Shown here piece by piece: positions 31,632 to 47,436 of a stretch of DNA of 64,000 bases. Each line of letters opens with the position of its first letter. Position 1 is the first letter of the stretch. The position numbers were made by a program, and so were the translations under genes. The notes below the pieces were generated by a model, which was not told the DNA's origin, did no database searches, and was given only the letters and a program-made list of their open reading frames with translations. The DNA comes from Gallaecimonas sp. GXIMD4217 (GTDB lineage Bacteria > Pseudomonadota > Gammaproteobacteria > Enterobacterales > Gallaecimonadaceae): NCBI RefSeq assembly GCF_038087665.1, contig NZ_CP149925.1, positions 1,427,236-1,491,235 on the forward strand. The letters are read 5' to 3'.

Positions 31632-32813
31632 ATGTTCCGTCCAGCCTCTCTCTACATCGCCACCCGCTACCTGCTGCGGGGACAGCGCCAGGGCTTCGCC
31701 AATTTCGTCAATCTCTTTGCCCTGTTCGGCGTGGTATTGGGGGTCATGGTGCTGGTGGTGGTGCTGTCGGTGATGAACGGCTTCGAGGCCCAGCTCAAGA
31801 CCCGGCTGCTGGGCCAGGTGCCCCACCAGATCCTGTCCCGGGACCAGGATTTCGACTGGCAGGCGCGGGCCGAGCAGCTGCGCAAGGCTCCCCAGGTGAC
31901 GGCGGTGCAGCCCTATCTGGACGGCGAGGTGATGCTGCAGTCCCAGCAGGGCCTGCAGGGCGCCTGGCTGCAGGGCTGGTGGCCCGATGCGCCCCTGGAT
32001 GCCCACAGCAAACCCAGGGCCGGCCGGTTCGAGCTGGTGATGGGGGTGGGCCTGGCCCGCCGGCTGGGCCTGCTGACCGGCGACGAGGTGCGCCTGTACC
32101 TGCCGGCGCGCAGCCTCTACACACCCCTGGGGCGGATCCCCGCCCAGCGCCGCTTCACCCTGGTGGCGGTGGTGGACTTCGGCTCCGAGCTCAACGACCA
32201 GCTCATCCTCACCCATTACCAGGACCTGCGCCGCCTCCATGGCAAGAGCGCCGAGGGCGTGTCCAGGCTGAGGCTGTCCCAGGCCGATCCCTTTGCGCCG
32301 ACCCGGCTGGCCCTGGAAGAGGGCGAGTCGCTGTGGGACTGGCGGGCCCGCTACGGTGACTTCTTTGCCGCCGTGACCCAGGAAAAGCGCACCATGACGG
32401 TGCTGCTGGTGCTGATCATCGCCGTGGCGGCCTTCAACATCCTGGCGGCGCTGGCCATGCTGGTCAGCGACAAGCGCCGCGACATCGCCGTGCTGCGCTC
32501 GCTGGGCATGGGTAGCGGCACCCTGCAGCGGATCTTCGTGGCCCAGGGCCTGGGTACCGGCCTGCTGGGGGTGGCCCTGGGCTCGGTGTTCGGCGTGCTG
32601 CTGACCCAGCACCTCAACGGGGTGCTGGAGCTGCTGGGCCTGGGCGGCGTGGCCATGGGCTACGGCCCCCAGGGGCTGCCGACCCGGCTTGAGCCGGTGC
32701 AGATGGCGGTGATCGGCGCCTTCGTGCTGCTGATCTGCGTGGCAGCGACCCTGGCCCCGGCACGGCGGGCCAGCCAGATCGACCCGGCCGTGGTGCTGAC
32801 CGAGAACGACTAG
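31632..32813 (+). CDS. lolC: Lipoprotein-releasing system permease LolC
   Basis: A 393-residue inner-membrane protein with the MacB-like layout: helix 1 near residues 20-50 (FVNLFALFGVVLGVMVLVVVLSVMNGFE), a large periplasmic domain (50-250) and three helices at the C-terminus (about 257-285, 305-340 and 360-380). With LolE and the ATPase LolD it extracts outer-membrane lipoproteins and hands them to LolA. The first gene of lolCDE, it starts 85 bp from the divergent PilZ-like gene. Confidence 0.93.
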   Translation: MFRPASLYIATRYLLRGQRQGFANFVNLFALFGVVLGVMVLVVVLSVMNGFEAQLKTRLLGQVPHQILSRDQDFDWQARAEQLRKAPQVTAVQPYLDGEVMLQSQQGLQGAWLQGWWPDAPLDAHSKPRAGRFELVMGVGLARRLGLLTGDEVRLYLPARSLYTPLGRIPAQRRFTLVAVVDFGSELNDQLILTHYQDLRRLHGKSAEGVSRLRLSQADPFAPTRLALEEGESLWDWRARYGDFFAAVTQEKRTMTVLLVLIIAVAAFNILAALAMLVSDKRRDIAVLRSLGMGSGTLQRIFVAQGLGTGLLGVALGSVFGVLLTQHLNGVLELLGLGGVAMGYGPQGLPTRLEPVQMAVIGAFVLLICVAATLAPARRASQIDPAVVLTEND

Positions 32814-32832
32814 AAAAACCAAGGAGAAGCGG

Positions 32833-33504
32833 GTGCTGCAGTGCAGGCAACTTCACAAGACCTACCACGAGAACAACATCGACACGCCGGTGCTGAGCGG
32901 TGTCGACCTGGAGATCCAGCCCGGTGAAACCCTGGCCATAGTGGGCTCGTCCGGCTCCGGCAAGTCCACCCTGCTGCACCTGATGGGCACCCTGGACAGC
33001 CCCAGCAGCGGTGAACTCTATTTCGAAGGCCAGGACATGCTGGCCTGGAACGAGTCCCAGCGTAACGCCTTTCGCAACCAGAGCCTGGGTTTCGTCTACC
33101 AGTTCCACCACCTGTTGCCGGAATTCACCGCCCTGGAAAACGCCGCCATGCCGGCGCTGATCCAGGGCGAAAGCCCGGCCAGGGCCAGGGAAAGGGCCGA
33201 GCGGCTGCTGGAGCGGGTGGGGCTGTCCCACCGCCTGAGCCACAGGCCCTCGGCGCTGTCCGGCGGCGAGCGCCAGCGGGTGGCCATCGCCCGGGCCCTG
33301 GTCAACTCGCCGCGGCTGGTGCTGGCCGACGAGCCCACCGGCAACCTGGACGAGGCCAGCGCCGAGCAGGTCTACAACCTCATCCGCGAGCTCAATGCCG
33401 AGCTGGGCACCGCCTTCGTGGTGGTGACCCATGACGCCAGCCTGGCCGCCAAGCTGGGTAGGGTGGCCAGGCTCACCCGTGGCCACCTGGAGGAGGCATG
33501 CTGA
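32833..33504 (+). CDS. lolD: Lipoprotein-releasing system ATPase LolD
   Basis: A 223-residue ABC ATPase with Walker A SSGSGKSTLL (about 39-48), the signature LSGGERQRVAIARALVN (about 140-156) and Walker B LVLADEPTGNLDEAS. YQFHHLLPEFTALENAAMP is the Q-loop region typical of LolD. The start codon is GTG at 32833 behind AAGGAGAA. It overlaps lolE by 7 bp. It energises lipoprotein release by LolC and LolE. Confidence 0.96.
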   Translation: MLQCRQLHKTYHENNIDTPVLSGVDLEIQPGETLAIVGSSGSGKSTLLHLMGTLDSPSSGELYFEGQDMLAWNESQRNAFRNQSLGFVYQFHHLLPEFTALENAAMPALIQGESPARARERAERLLERVGLSHRLSHRPSALSGGERQRVAIARALVNSPRLVLADEPTGNLDEASAEQVYNLIRELNAELGTAFVVVTHDASLAAKLGRVARLTRGHLEEAC

Positions 33505-34727
33505 GCCTGCAGCTGGCCTGGCGCCAGTTCCGCCAGGGCCAGCAGAGCCGGCTGCAGCGCTTCCTGGCCAAGGCGGCCATCGGCGGCGTGGCCCTGGGCT
33601 GCCTGGTGCTGGTGCTGGTGCTGTCGGTGATGAACGGCTTCGAGAAGGTGCTCACCGAGCGCTTCTTGTCGCTGGTGCCCCAGGTGGAGCTGATCGCCGT
33701 CAAGGAGGCCCTGGAGCGGCCCAAAACCCTGACCACCCTGGCCGCTGCCGACGAACAGGTGCTGGCGGTGGCGCCCTTTCGGCAGATCAACGCCCTGGCC
33801 TCCAAGGGCGACAAGCTCAAGGCCCTGGATCTGCGCGGCATCGAGCTGGACAAGGAGCTGAAGGTTTCCGGCTTGGCGCAGCTGCTGGGCCAGGCGGCCC
33901 AGACCCGATTCAACGCCAGCGACAACAGCCTGATCCTGGGCAAGGCCCTGGCCGCCGAGCTGGCCGTGCAGGTGGGTGATCCTCTGACGCTGCTGGTGGC
34001 GCCGCCCGGCTCCCACAACCTGTCGGCACCGAGGCGGCACCGCATGCTGGTGACCGGCATCGTCGGCGTCGGCGGCCAGCTCGATCACAGCCTGGCCTAT
34101 ATGCCGCTGGCGACCGCCAATGCCTGGGCCGGGCAGGGCAAGCCCCAGGGGCTCAGGCTCAGGGTGAGCGACGTCTTCCAGGCCCAGGCCGTGGCCAACC
34201 GCATCGGCTACCAGGCCCACGAAGGCCTCTACATGGACAACTGGACCCGCACCCAGGGCCACCTCTACCAGGACATCCAGATGGTGCGGGTGATCATCTG
34301 GCTGGTGGTGGGGCTGATCATGCTGGTGGCCAGCTTCAACATCATCTCGCTGCTGATGGTGACGGTACGGGAAGAGGCGCCGCAGATCGCCATGCTGAGA
34401 TCCATGGGCCTGGCCAGGGAAAGCGTGCTCGGCATCTACCTGTGGCGGGGGCTGCTGCTGGGCGGCTCCGGCATGGCCCTGGGGGTGCTGTTCGGCCTCA
34501 GCCTGTCGGCCTGGCTGCCGGTGATCGCCGAGGGCATGGAGCAGCTGACCGGCAGCCCGCTGCTGTCCGGCGACATCTACTTCACCGACAAGCTGCCCAC
34601 CCAGATCCGCGCCCTGGACGTGTGGATCACCGCCCTGATGGCCATGGTCATCGCCATGCTGGCCACCCTCTACCCGGCCTGGAAGGCCTCCCGGCTGGCA
34701 CCGGCCCAGGTGTTGTCGGGGGCCTGA
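33498..34727 (+). CDS. lolE: Lipoprotein-releasing system permease LolE
   Basis: A 409-residue paralogue of LolC with the same layout: helix near residues 25-50 (KAAIGGVALGCLVLVLVLSVMNGFEK), a periplasmic domain, and C-terminal helices (about 268-295, 310-345 and 370-392). It ends the lolCDE operon and forms the other half of the heterodimeric permease. The start overlaps the lolD stop, showing translational coupling. Confidence 0.94.
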   Translation: MLSLQLAWRQFRQGQQSRLQRFLAKAAIGGVALGCLVLVLVLSVMNGFEKVLTERFLSLVPQVELIAVKEALERPKTLTTLAAADEQVLAVAPFRQINALASKGDKLKALDLRGIELDKELKVSGLAQLLGQAAQTRFNASDNSLILGKALAAELAVQVGDPLTLLVAPPGSHNLSAPRRHRMLVTGIVGVGGQLDHSLAYMPLATANAWAGQGKPQGLRLRVSDVFQAQAVANRIGYQAHEGLYMDNWTRTQGHLYQDIQMVRVIIWLVVGLIMLVASFNIISLLMVTVREEAPQIAMLRSMGLARESVLGIYLWRGLLLGGSGMALGVLFGLSLSAWLPVIAEGMEQLTGSPLLSGDIYFTDKLPTQIRALDVWITALMAMVIAMLATLYPAWKASRLAPAQVLSGA

Positions 34728-34733
34728 GCATCA

Positions 34734-34761
34734 AAAAAGGCGACCTTGGGGTCGCCTTTTT
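34734..34761. terminator. Terminator between lolE and the DUF2062 gene
   Basis: AAAAAGGCGACC, loop TTGG, GGTCGCCTTTTT. The symmetrical A and T runs let it serve both convergent genes. Confidence 0.92.
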
Positions 34762-34763
34762 CG

Positions 34764-35282
34764 TTACAGGCCGGGCCTGTGCCGGCGTCGGCGCCAGCTG
34801 CGCGCCACCGAATAGCGCCACAGCCAGGAAATGCCGAAATAGCCCAGCAGCGCCGCCAGCGCGGCGCAGACCAGGCAGCCCAGCAGGAAGGTGGGGCCGA
34901 CCGTGGACAGGCTGGCCACCAGCCAGTCCCAGCTGGCTTCGAACTGGAATGGGTGGTTGTTTTCGCCCAGCAGCCAGCTGCCGACCCGGTAGGCGCCGTA
35001 GAAGATGGGCGGCATGGTGATGGGGTTGGTGAGCCAGACCAGGGCGATGGACAACGGCAGGTTGACCCGGAACCAGATGGCGAAGCCGGCCGACAGCAGC
35101 ATCTGGAAGGGCACCGGGATAAAGGCGAAGAACAGGCCCACCGCGAAGGCGCCGGCGGCGCTGCGCCTGTTCAGGCACCAGAGGTTGGGCTCATGGACCA
35201 GATCGCCGAAGATCTGCAGATGGCGATGGTCGCGGATCTTGGCGTGATCCGGCATAAAGCGCTTTATTGTTTTCTTAGGCAT
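34764..35282 (-). CDS. DUF2062 membrane protein
   Basis: The 172-residue protein begins MPKKTIKRFMPDHAKIRDHRHLQIFG and contains the DUF2062 core: RRSAAGAFAVGLFFAFIPVPFQMLL (about 40-64), VWLTNPITMPPIFYGAYRVGSWLLG (about 82-106) and a third long hydrophobic stretch (about 128-155). These small inner-membrane proteins often neighbour comEC and lol genes; their role is unknown. It is divergent from comEC with 35 bp between. Confidence 0.88.
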   Translation of the reverse strand: MPKKTIKRFMPDHAKIRDHRHLQIFGDLVHEPNLWCLNRRSAAGAFAVGLFFAFIPVPFQMLLSAGFAIWFRVNLPLSIALVWLTNPITMPPIFYGAYRVGSWLLGENNHPFQFEASWDWLVASLSTVGPTFLLGCLVCAALAALLGYFGISWLWRYSVARSWRRRRHRPGL

Positions 35283-35317
35283 CGACTCTGACTTAACTCC
35301 AAGACGCGGACTCAAGG

Positions 35318-37486
35318 ATGAGGATCTGGCCACCGCTGATCTGGCTGGCGGCACTGGCTCTGCCACTGGCCTGGACGTCACTGCCGTCGCCGGCCGTGGT
35401 GGTACTCTGGGCACTGTGCGCCGTCATTATGATGATAGTGCGACATCCCGGGGCGGCCCTGTTTCTGGCCGGCCTCAGCTACGGCTGTGGCCTGGCCCTC
35501 CTCAACCTCAGCAGCACTGCGCTTCTACAACAGGATTGGTCCGGGCAAGACCTTAGCATAAAAGCCGAGGTGGTGGCAGAAAATGCCAACGGCCTGTTTC
35601 TGCTGGATATCTTCGAGGTTCAGGGGCGGCCGATGGCACGGCCGATGCGGGCCCGGCTGGGTTGGTATGCCAAGGAAACCCGGCCGGCACCGGGCCAGCA
35701 ATTGGCCGCCCTGGTGCGGCTCAAGCCGGTCACGGCCCTGGCCAATCCCGGCAGCCAGCCCCTGGCCAGGCAGGCGGCCCGGGAGCGCCTGCAGGCCTAC
35801 GGCTATGTGAAAAAGGTGCTGGCCGCCGACGGCCGACCCGGGGCGAGGTGGCGCTGGCACAACTGGCTGGCCGCGCGGCTGGCGCACTATGACCAGGGCG
35901 GCCTGCTGCTGGCGCTGCTGAGCGGCGAGCGCGGCGCCATGACCGACGACCAGAAGCAACTGCTGCGGGAAACCGGCACCGCCCACCTGCTGGCCATCTC
36001 CGGGCTGCATGTGTCCCTGGTGGCCGGCTTCGGCGCCTTGCTGGGGCAGGGGCTGTGGTGGCTGTGCTGGCGCCGTGGCAACGGCCAGGGGCTGGCGTTG
36101 TCGCTTGGCCTGCTGCTGGCCGGCCTTTACGCCTGGCAGGCCGGGTTCATGCCACCGGCCCAGCGGGCCTGGCTGGGTCTGGGGCTGGTGCTGCTGTTGG
36201 CCTGGCGCCGGCGCACCGGGCGGCCGCTGGTCCTGCTCTGCTACCTGGCGGCCCTGCTGGCCAGCTGGGATCCGCTGCAGCTGCTGGACAGCCGCTTCTG
36301 GCTGAGCTTCTCGGCGGTGGCGGTGATCCTGCTGGCGTTGTGGCGCTTCCCGGGCCGGGGTTGGCGCAGCCTGCTGTGGATCCAGCTGGCGCTGAGCCTG
36401 TTGTTGCTGCCGCTGCAATGGTGGCTGTTCGGGGCCTATCCGCCCTTGGCGCTGCCGGCCAACCTGCTGGCGGTGCCGCTGGTGTCGCTGCTGGTCCTGC
36501 CGCTGACCTTGCTCGGGCTCCTGGTGCCGCCCCTGTGGCAGCTGGCCGACGCCCTGCTGTCGCTGCTGCTGTGGTGCCTGGCCAGGCTGGCCTGGCTTGG
36601 CGACAGCCCCTGGCTGTTGCTGCTGCCGGCCCTGGCACTCTGGCTGGCGCCCCTGCCGAGGCTGTCCAGGTTCAAGCTGCTGGCGGCGGCGTTGTTGCTG
36701 GGTCTTGGCCTGTTGCGCCAGGGCAGCGAACTCTGGCTGCTGGACGTGGGCCAGGGCACGGCCCTGGCCCTTCGCCAGGATGACAGGGTGCTGCTGTACG
36801 ACGCCGGTCCTGGTCCCTGGTCCCTTGAAGGCCTGCGCGGCCTTGGCTGGCAGCAGCGCCTGGAGGCCCTGGTGATCAGCCACGGCGACCGGGATCATGC
36901 CGGCGGCCTGGCCGCCCTGGACACAGAGCCGCTGTCGCTGTTTCTGGCCGGCCAGCCCACGCCGGGGGCGTCCCCCTGCAGCGCCGGCCAGCAACATAGG
37001 TGGCAGGACTGGCGGCTGACCAGCCTCTGGCCGCCGGCCGGCTTCAAGGGCTCGGACAACAACCAGTCCTGCGTACTGTTGCTGGAAAAGGGGGTACGGC
37101 TGCTGCTGCCCGGTGACATGGAAGCGCAAGTGGAGGCCGCCCGCCGCTGGCCGCAGGTTGATCTGCTGCTGGTTCCCCACCACGGCTCCCTGAGCTCCTC
37201 CAGCGGCGCCTTTATCGAGCAGGCTCGGCCCAGGGTGGCGCTGATCAGCGCCGGCCGTCACAACCCCTTCGGTTTCCCCCGCCAGGCGGTGGTGAGCCGC
37301 TACCTGGCCAGGGGCATCCAGGTGCTGGATACGGCCCGCGATGGCGCCATCCACTGCCGCCTGGCACCCGAGCTGCGCTGCCGGGGCCTGGCCCCTGAAC
37401 TGCCCTGGTGGCATCCCCTTGCCCGCTACAGGTGGCCTCGGCAGGGCGGCGGGGCTAGAATAAGCCCTCAATTTTCAGATGACTGA
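35318..37486 (+). CDS. comEC: ComEC/Rec2 family DNA uptake protein
   Basis: The 722-residue inner-membrane protein has the three ComEC parts: an N-terminal OB-like domain after the first helices, the competence domain with many helices (about 220-470; GTAHLLAISGLHVSLVAGFGALLG is the signature), and a C-terminal metallo-beta-lactamase-like domain with VISHGDRDHAGGLAAL (HxDxxH) and LLVPHHGSLSSSS. It forms the channel and a nuclease-like domain for imported DNA strands. It lies 6 bp before msbA, a common gammaproteobacterial order. Confidence 0.92.
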   Translation: MRIWPPLIWLAALALPLAWTSLPSPAVVVLWALCAVIMMIVRHPGAALFLAGLSYGCGLALLNLSSTALLQQDWSGQDLSIKAEVVAENANGLFLLDIFEVQGRPMARPMRARLGWYAKETRPAPGQQLAALVRLKPVTALANPGSQPLARQAARERLQAYGYVKKVLAADGRPGARWRWHNWLAARLAHYDQGGLLLALLSGERGAMTDDQKQLLRETGTAHLLAISGLHVSLVAGFGALLGQGLWWLCWRRGNGQGLALSLGLLLAGLYAWQAGFMPPAQRAWLGLGLVLLLAWRRRTGRPLVLLCYLAALLASWDPLQLLDSRFWLSFSAVAVILLALWRFPGRGWRSLLWIQLALSLLLLPLQWWLFGAYPPLALPANLLAVPLVSLLVLPLTLLGLLVPPLWQLADALLSLLLWCLARLAWLGDSPWLLLLPALALWLAPLPRLSRFKLLAAALLLGLGLLRQGSELWLLDVGQGTALALRQDDRVLLYDAGPGPWSLEGLRGLGWQQRLEALVISHGDRDHAGGLAALDTEPLSLFLAGQPTPGASPCSAGQQHRWQDWRLTSLWPPAGFKGSDNNQSCVLLLEKGVRLLLPGDMEAQVEAARRWPQVDLLLVPHHGSLSSSSGAFIEQARPRVALISAGRHNPFGFPRQAVVSRYLARGIQVLDTARDGAIHCRLAPELRCRGLAPELPWWHPLARYRWPRQGGGARISPQFSDD

Positions 37487-37492
37487 CATTTC

Positions 37493-39306
<1,814 letters not shown>

Positions 39307-39307
<1 letters not shown>

Positions 39308-40293
39308 TGGTAGACAGGTTGCAGCGCGCCTGGCAGCAGGGGGGCTGGCTGAGCTGGCTGCTGCTGCCCCTGGCCGGCCTGTTCTGGGCCATCTCGGCCC
39401 TGCGCCGCCTGGGCTATCGTGCCGGCTGGCTCAGACGCTACCGGGCGCCGGTGCCGGTGCTGGTGGTGGGCAACATCACCGTGGGCGGCAACGGCAAGAC
39501 CCCGGCGGTGATGGCCATAGCCCAGGCGCTGCAGGCGCGCGGCTTCAAGCCGGGCCTCATTGCCCGGGGCTACGGCGCCGAGCCCGGCGACTTTCCCCGC
39601 CTCGTCACCCGGGACGCCGACCCCGGGCAGGTGGGGGACGAGCCGGCCATGATCGGACGCCGCACCGGCCTGCCCATGGCGGTGGGCCCGGATCGCCGCA
39701 AAGCCATAGAGACGCTGCTGGCCAATCATGACATCGACCTTGTCATCAGCGACGATGGCCTGCAGCACTACGCATTGGAACGGGATCTGGAGCTTGTCGT
39801 CATGGACGGCGAGCGCCGCCTGGGCAACGGCCGCCTGCTGCCGGCCGGGCCGCTGCGCGAAGGGGCCTGGCGCCTGGCCACGGTGGATGCGGTGCTGGTC
39901 AACGGCGGCGAGGCCAGGGCAGGGGAGTGGGCCATGACCCTGGCGGTGTCCGAACCCAGGCGCCTGGTCGACGAGGCGCCCCGGCCCTGGTCCAGCCTGG
40001 CCGGCCCGGTCACGGCCGCCGCCGCCATCGGCCACCCGCCGCGTTTCTTCCGGACCCTGGCCCGCCAGGGCCTGGCGGTGCAGAAGGCGTTCAGCTTCGC
40101 CGACCACCACGGCTTTTCCGCCGAGGATTTCGCCGGTATAGAGGGGCCGCTGCTGATGACCGAGAAGGACGCCGTCAAGTGCCGTCCCTTCGCCCGGGAA
40201 GATTGGTATTATGTGCCCGTGGACGCCCAGATCCCGGACGCCTTTTTTGATTTCATCGAACGCCGCATAAGGAAGCGATGCCATGGCCTTTGA
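39307..40293 (+). CDS. lpxK: Tetraacyldisaccharide 4'-kinase LpxK
   Basis: A 328-residue kinase that phosphorylates the 4'-position of the lipid A disaccharide. It has an N-terminal membrane-associated helix ([21 protein letters not shown]), the P-loop [18 protein letters not shown] (about 55-72), and the [20 protein letters not shown] and TEKDAVKC motifs. The ATG overlaps the last base of the msbA stop codon. It forms a lipid A operon with msbA. Confidence 0.96.
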
Positions 40294-40471
40294 CAAACGT
40301 ATGCTGGACATCCTGGCCTGTCCCCTGTGCAAGGGGAAGCTGACCCTGGACGAAGAAAAGCTGGAGCTGCACTGCCACTTCGACAAGCTGGCCTATCCCA
40401 TCCGCAACGATATTCCGGTGTTGCTGGAAGGGGAGGCACGCAGGCTGGAGCTGGACGAGGTGCTCAAGTGA
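40283..40471 (+). CDS. ycaR: Trm112/YcaR family small zinc-ribbon protein
   Basis: The 62-residue protein reads [20 protein letters not shown] and later [20 protein letters not shown], the YcaR/UPF0434 (Trm112-like) family, which sits between lpxK and kdsB in many gammaproteobacteria. Only the first CxxC (Cys13, Cys16) is clear, with a later Cys-like position replaced by HCHFD. It overlaps lpxK by 11 bp and kdsB by 4 bp, so translation is coupled. Confidence 0.93.
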   Translation: MAFDKRMLDILACPLCKGKLTLDEEKLELHCHFDKLAYPIRNDIPVLLEGEARRLELDEVLK

Positions 40472-41232
40472 GCTTCAGGGTCATCATTCCCGCCCGCTAT
40501 GCCTCCACCCGCCTGCCGGGCAAGCCGCTGCTGAAGGTGGGCGGCAGGACCATGATCGAGCAGGTGGTGCTCAAGGCCCGCCAGAGCGGGGCCGCCGACA
40601 TCTGGGTGGCCACCGACGACGAGCGCATCGCCGACGAGGTCCGGGGCTTCGGGGCCCAGGTAATGATGACCTCGCCGGAGCACCAGTCCGGCACCGAGCG
40701 CCTGGCGGAGGTGGTGGACAAGCTGGCCCTGGCCGACGACGAGATCATCGTCAATGTCCAGGGCGACGAGCCGCTGATCCCGCCCGAGAACATCCGCCAG
40801 GTGGCCGAGCTGCTGGCCGCGGCGCCAAAGGTGCCCGTGGCCACCCTGGCCACCCCCATCGAGGATGCCGAGGAGGCGGTCAACCCCAATGCCGTCAAGG
40901 TGGTCTGCGACAAGGCCGGCCAGGCGCTCTATTTCAGCCGGGCCAGCATTCCCGCCCAGCGCGACCGGCTGCTGGCCGGCGCCGCTCCAGAGCTCAAGGG
41001 GGCGCTGCTGAGGCGCCATCTCGGCATCTACGGTTACCGGGCCGGTTTCCTGCGCCGCTATGTGACACTGGCAGAAAGCCCGCTGGAGCACCTGGAGGCC
41101 CTGGAGCAGCTGCGCATCCTCTGGCACGGCGAGCGTATTCTGGTGGCCGACGCCGCCGTGGAGCCGCCGGCGGGCATTGACACCCCGGCCGATCTGGAAC
41201 GGGTCAACGCCCTCCTTGCTGGAGCACGATAG
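40468..41232 (+). CDS. kdsB: CMP-KDO synthetase KdsB
   Basis: A 254-residue 3-deoxy-manno-octulosonate cytidylyltransferase that activates KDO with CTP for lipopolysaccharide inner core synthesis. It shows [19 protein letters not shown] (nucleotide-binding start), [24 protein letters not shown] (metal-binding DEP) and [15 protein letters not shown], then [18 protein letters not shown]. The start codon is GTG at 40468 in a GTGA overlap with ycaR. It is the last gene of the comEC-to-kdsB group. Confidence 0.96.
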   Translation: MSFRVIIPARYASTRLPGKPLLKVGGRTMIEQVVLKARQSGAADIWVATDDERIADEVRGFGAQVMMTSPEHQSGTERLAEVVDKLALADDEIIVNVQGDEPLIPPENIRQVAELLAAAPKVPVATLATPIEDAEEAVNPNAVKVVCDKAGQALYFSRASIPAQRDRLLAGAAPELKGALLRRHLGIYGYRAGFLRRYVTLAESPLEHLEALEQLRILWHGERILVADAAVEPPAGIDTPADLERVNALLAGAR

Positions 41233-41236
41233 CAAG

Positions 41237-41265
41237 AAAAACGGAGCCCAAGGGCTCCGTTTTTT
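41237..41265. terminator. Terminator between kdsB and the RND operon
   Basis: AAAAACGGAGCCC, loop AA, GGGCTCCGTTTTT, a 13-bp stem usable from both sides by the convergent kdsB and RND genes. Confidence 0.92.
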
Positions 41266-41267
41266 AT

Positions 41268-44200
41268 TCAGCCAGGCTGCCAGCCCGCCCTGGTGAGGGC
41301 GGCCGTCTTGACCCGGTTCCACCTGGCCCTAAGCCCATCCAGCATCAGGTAGCAAAGGGGTACCAGCACCAGGCTGACCAGGGTGGACAGGATCAGGCCG
41401 CCGATGATGGCGATGGCCATGGGGGCATAGTTGGGACCACCGCCACCGACCCTGGTGTCGCCCAGGGCCAGCGGCACCAGGCCCAGCACGGTGGTGGCCA
41501 CCGTCATCAGGATGGGCCGCAGCCGTTCGGCGGCGGCGGTGACGATCACCCTTTTCAGCTCGTCGCTGCCCCTGAGCTGGTTGATGCGGTCCACCAGCAC
41601 GATGCCGTTGTTGACCACTATGCCCATCAGGATCAGCAGGCCGATCATGCCCATGATGCCCATGGGGGTCCCCGTGAACCAGAAGGCCCAGAAGGCACCC
41701 GTCATGGAGAACAGGATGGCGGTGAGTATGGCCACCGGCATCAGCACCGACTCGAACAGGGCCGCCATCACCAGGTAGATGAGGGCCAGGGCCAGCACCA
41801 TGTTCACCATCATGGCCTGCTGGCCTTCGTTCTGGCGGCGAAAGCGCCCGTCCAGGCTCCAGGTATAGCCGGCCGGCAGGCTGATGTTGCTCATCATCTG
41901 CTCTATGGCTTCCCTGGCCTGGGACAGGGTCAGCTCCTCCAGGTTGGCGGCGATATAGAGGGTGGTCTGGCGGTCGAAGCGCATGATGGAGCCCACCTGG
42001 GGCGCTTCAACCAGCTCGGCGACCTGCTCCAGGCGAATGAGGCGACCGTCCACCTGGGCCACCGGCAACCTGGCCAGCATGGCCTTGTCGTAGCGGGCGT
42101 CCTTTTCCACATAGAGCTGGACCCGGGTTTCGCCGTTGTCGTCGCGCAGGGTCCGGGCCGGGCTGCCCCTGAGGGCCAGGCTGACCTGTTCGGCGATGTC
42201 CCGGGCACTGAGGCCAAGGCGGTTGGTCCTGACCGGATCCGGCTTGATGCGGATCTCCCTGGCCAGTTGGTCGGCGTCGGCGCGCACCTCCACCAGGCCC
42301 TGGATCCGGGCCAGCTGGGGCACCAGATCCTCGGCCAGGCCCAGCAGCCTGTTGGTGCTGGGGCCCTGCAGGGTGATCTGCACCTCGGAGTCGCCGCCGT
42401 TTTTCCAGCCCAACTGGGTCTTGACCAGCGCCATCTTGGGCCAGCCTTCTCTGAGCCGCTTGCGCAGCTCGTCGCGGCTCAGGGGGGTGTCGGGATCCAG
42501 CAGCAGGGTGCTGGTGGCGTAGCGGGGCTCGTAATAGGAGTACACGGCGCGGATCCCCAGCTCGTCCTTGTTGGCATAGAGGAACTCCTCCATGCGGTCC
42601 ACCTCGGCCTCCATCATGGCCACCGGGAATTCGCCGGGCGCTTCCATGTTGATGAACAGGCGGTCGCCGTCGCCGTCGAACTGGTCGTCGGACGGCAGCT
42701 GGCTCAGCGGCAGGGCGGTGGAGGCGGCCAGGACCACGAAAAAGGCCAGCATCCGCTTGGGCCTGTCCAGCACCCAGGCCAGCAGCCCCTTGTAGTGGAC
42801 ATGGTCCCTGATCTTGGCCTGGGCCGGCGCCAGGCGCCTGGCCAGCAGCGGGATCAGGGTGATGGCCAGCAGCAGGGAGGCGGCCAGGGACAGGCAGATG
42901 GCCACAGACACGTGCTTGAGGAAGACGGTGACGTCTATCTTGGCGCCGAAGAAGTTGGGCAGGAAGACGATGGCGGTGGTGAGGGTGCCGGCGGCCATGG
43001 CCAGGGCCACCCGGCCCACGCCCTTCACCACCGCCTGGCTGCCGGATAGACCGCGGCTGCGTTCGGTGGCGATGCTTTCCACCACCACCACGGCGTTATC
43101 CACCAGCATGCCCACGGCCAGCATCAGGCCCATCAGCGACAGTATGTTGAGGCTGATGTCCAGGAAGTACATGGCGGCCAGGGTCAGGCACAGCGAGAAG
43201 GGCACCGACAGCACCACCACGGCGGTCATGCTGAGGTTGCGCAGGAACAGCAGCAGCACCAGGGCCGACAGGGCCGCCCCCACCAGGCCGGCCTGGGTCA
43301 GGCCGGACAGGGAATCCTTGACCGACTGGGCCTGATCCTCCATGACGAACAGGCGAATGCCGTCCAGGGCCGGGTTGCTCTCGGCCTCATGGACCACGGC
43401 CATGACGGCCTCGGCCACCGCCACCAGGTTGGCGCTGGATTCCTTGAACACGTCCAGGCCCACGGCGTAGGTGCGGTCGAAATGGCGGCCTTCGCGCAGC
43501 TCAGGCTTGGCCAGGATGACGGTGGCCACGTCCTTAAGCTGGATGCTGGGGCTGAGGTAGGTGTTCTCGATGGCGGCCATGTCGGCCCAGTTGCCCTGGG
43601 GCTGGATCAGGTAGCGGCGCTGCTCGTTCTGGATGTAGCCGCCGGCCACCTGGAAATTGGCCTTGGTGAGCATCTCCACCACCTGGCGGGGCGCCAGCCC
43701 CATGGCCCTGAGCCGGGCCGGATCCAGGGCCACCTGGACCTCCGGCTTCTCGACCCCGTACAGGGTGACCCGTGATACGCCGGCGATGCGCTCCAGGGGC
43801 CTTTTCAGCTCCCGTTCCAGCACGTCGTAGGCGTGGGAGAGATCGCCCTGGCTGGACAGGCGCAGGGTCAGTACCGGCATGTCGGCGGTGGAGAACTGGT
43901 ACACGAACACCCGCTCCACGTCGTCCGGCAACAGGTGGCGGATGCTGTCCAGCTTCTCCCTGGCCTCGATGCTCTTGGCGTTGATGTTGCTGCTCCAGTC
44001 GAACTGCAGGGTGATATGGGCGCCATCCGAGGCGGAGCGGGAGCGCATCTCCTTGATGCCGGACAGGGTGGCCAGGGCCTCTTCTATGGGCCTGGTGATG
44101 GCGTCCTCCACCTCGGCCGGGGTGGCGTTGGCATAGGGCACATTGATGTCGATCTGCGGGATCTCAATGCCGGGCCACATCTCCAGGGGCAGCACCCGGC

Positions 44201-44301
44201 TTGAGACCAGGCCCATCACCAGCAGCGACAGCGACAGCATCAGTATGGTCACCGGCCGCCTCAGGGCGACGGCGGCCATCCGTGAGGCCAGATTGGCTTG
44301 C

Positions 44302-44309
<8 letters not shown>
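41268..44309 (-). CDS. RND efflux permease, second subunit
   Basis: A 1013-residue RND family inner-membrane transporter with twelve helices and two large periplasmic loops. RRPVTILMLSLSLLVMGLVSS begins helix 1, and LMGLMLAVGMLVDNAVVVVE (about 390-410) is the proton-relay region with its acidic residues. MTGAFWAFWFTGTPMGIMGMIGLLILMGIVVNNGIVLVDRINQLR is the equivalent second-half motif. It belongs to the drug/HAE-type group, not the metal-ion group. Its start overlaps the first permease gene by 8 bp. Substrate is not predictable. Confidence 0.9.
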
Positions 44310-47432
<3,123 letters not shown>

Positions 47433-47436
<4 letters not shown>
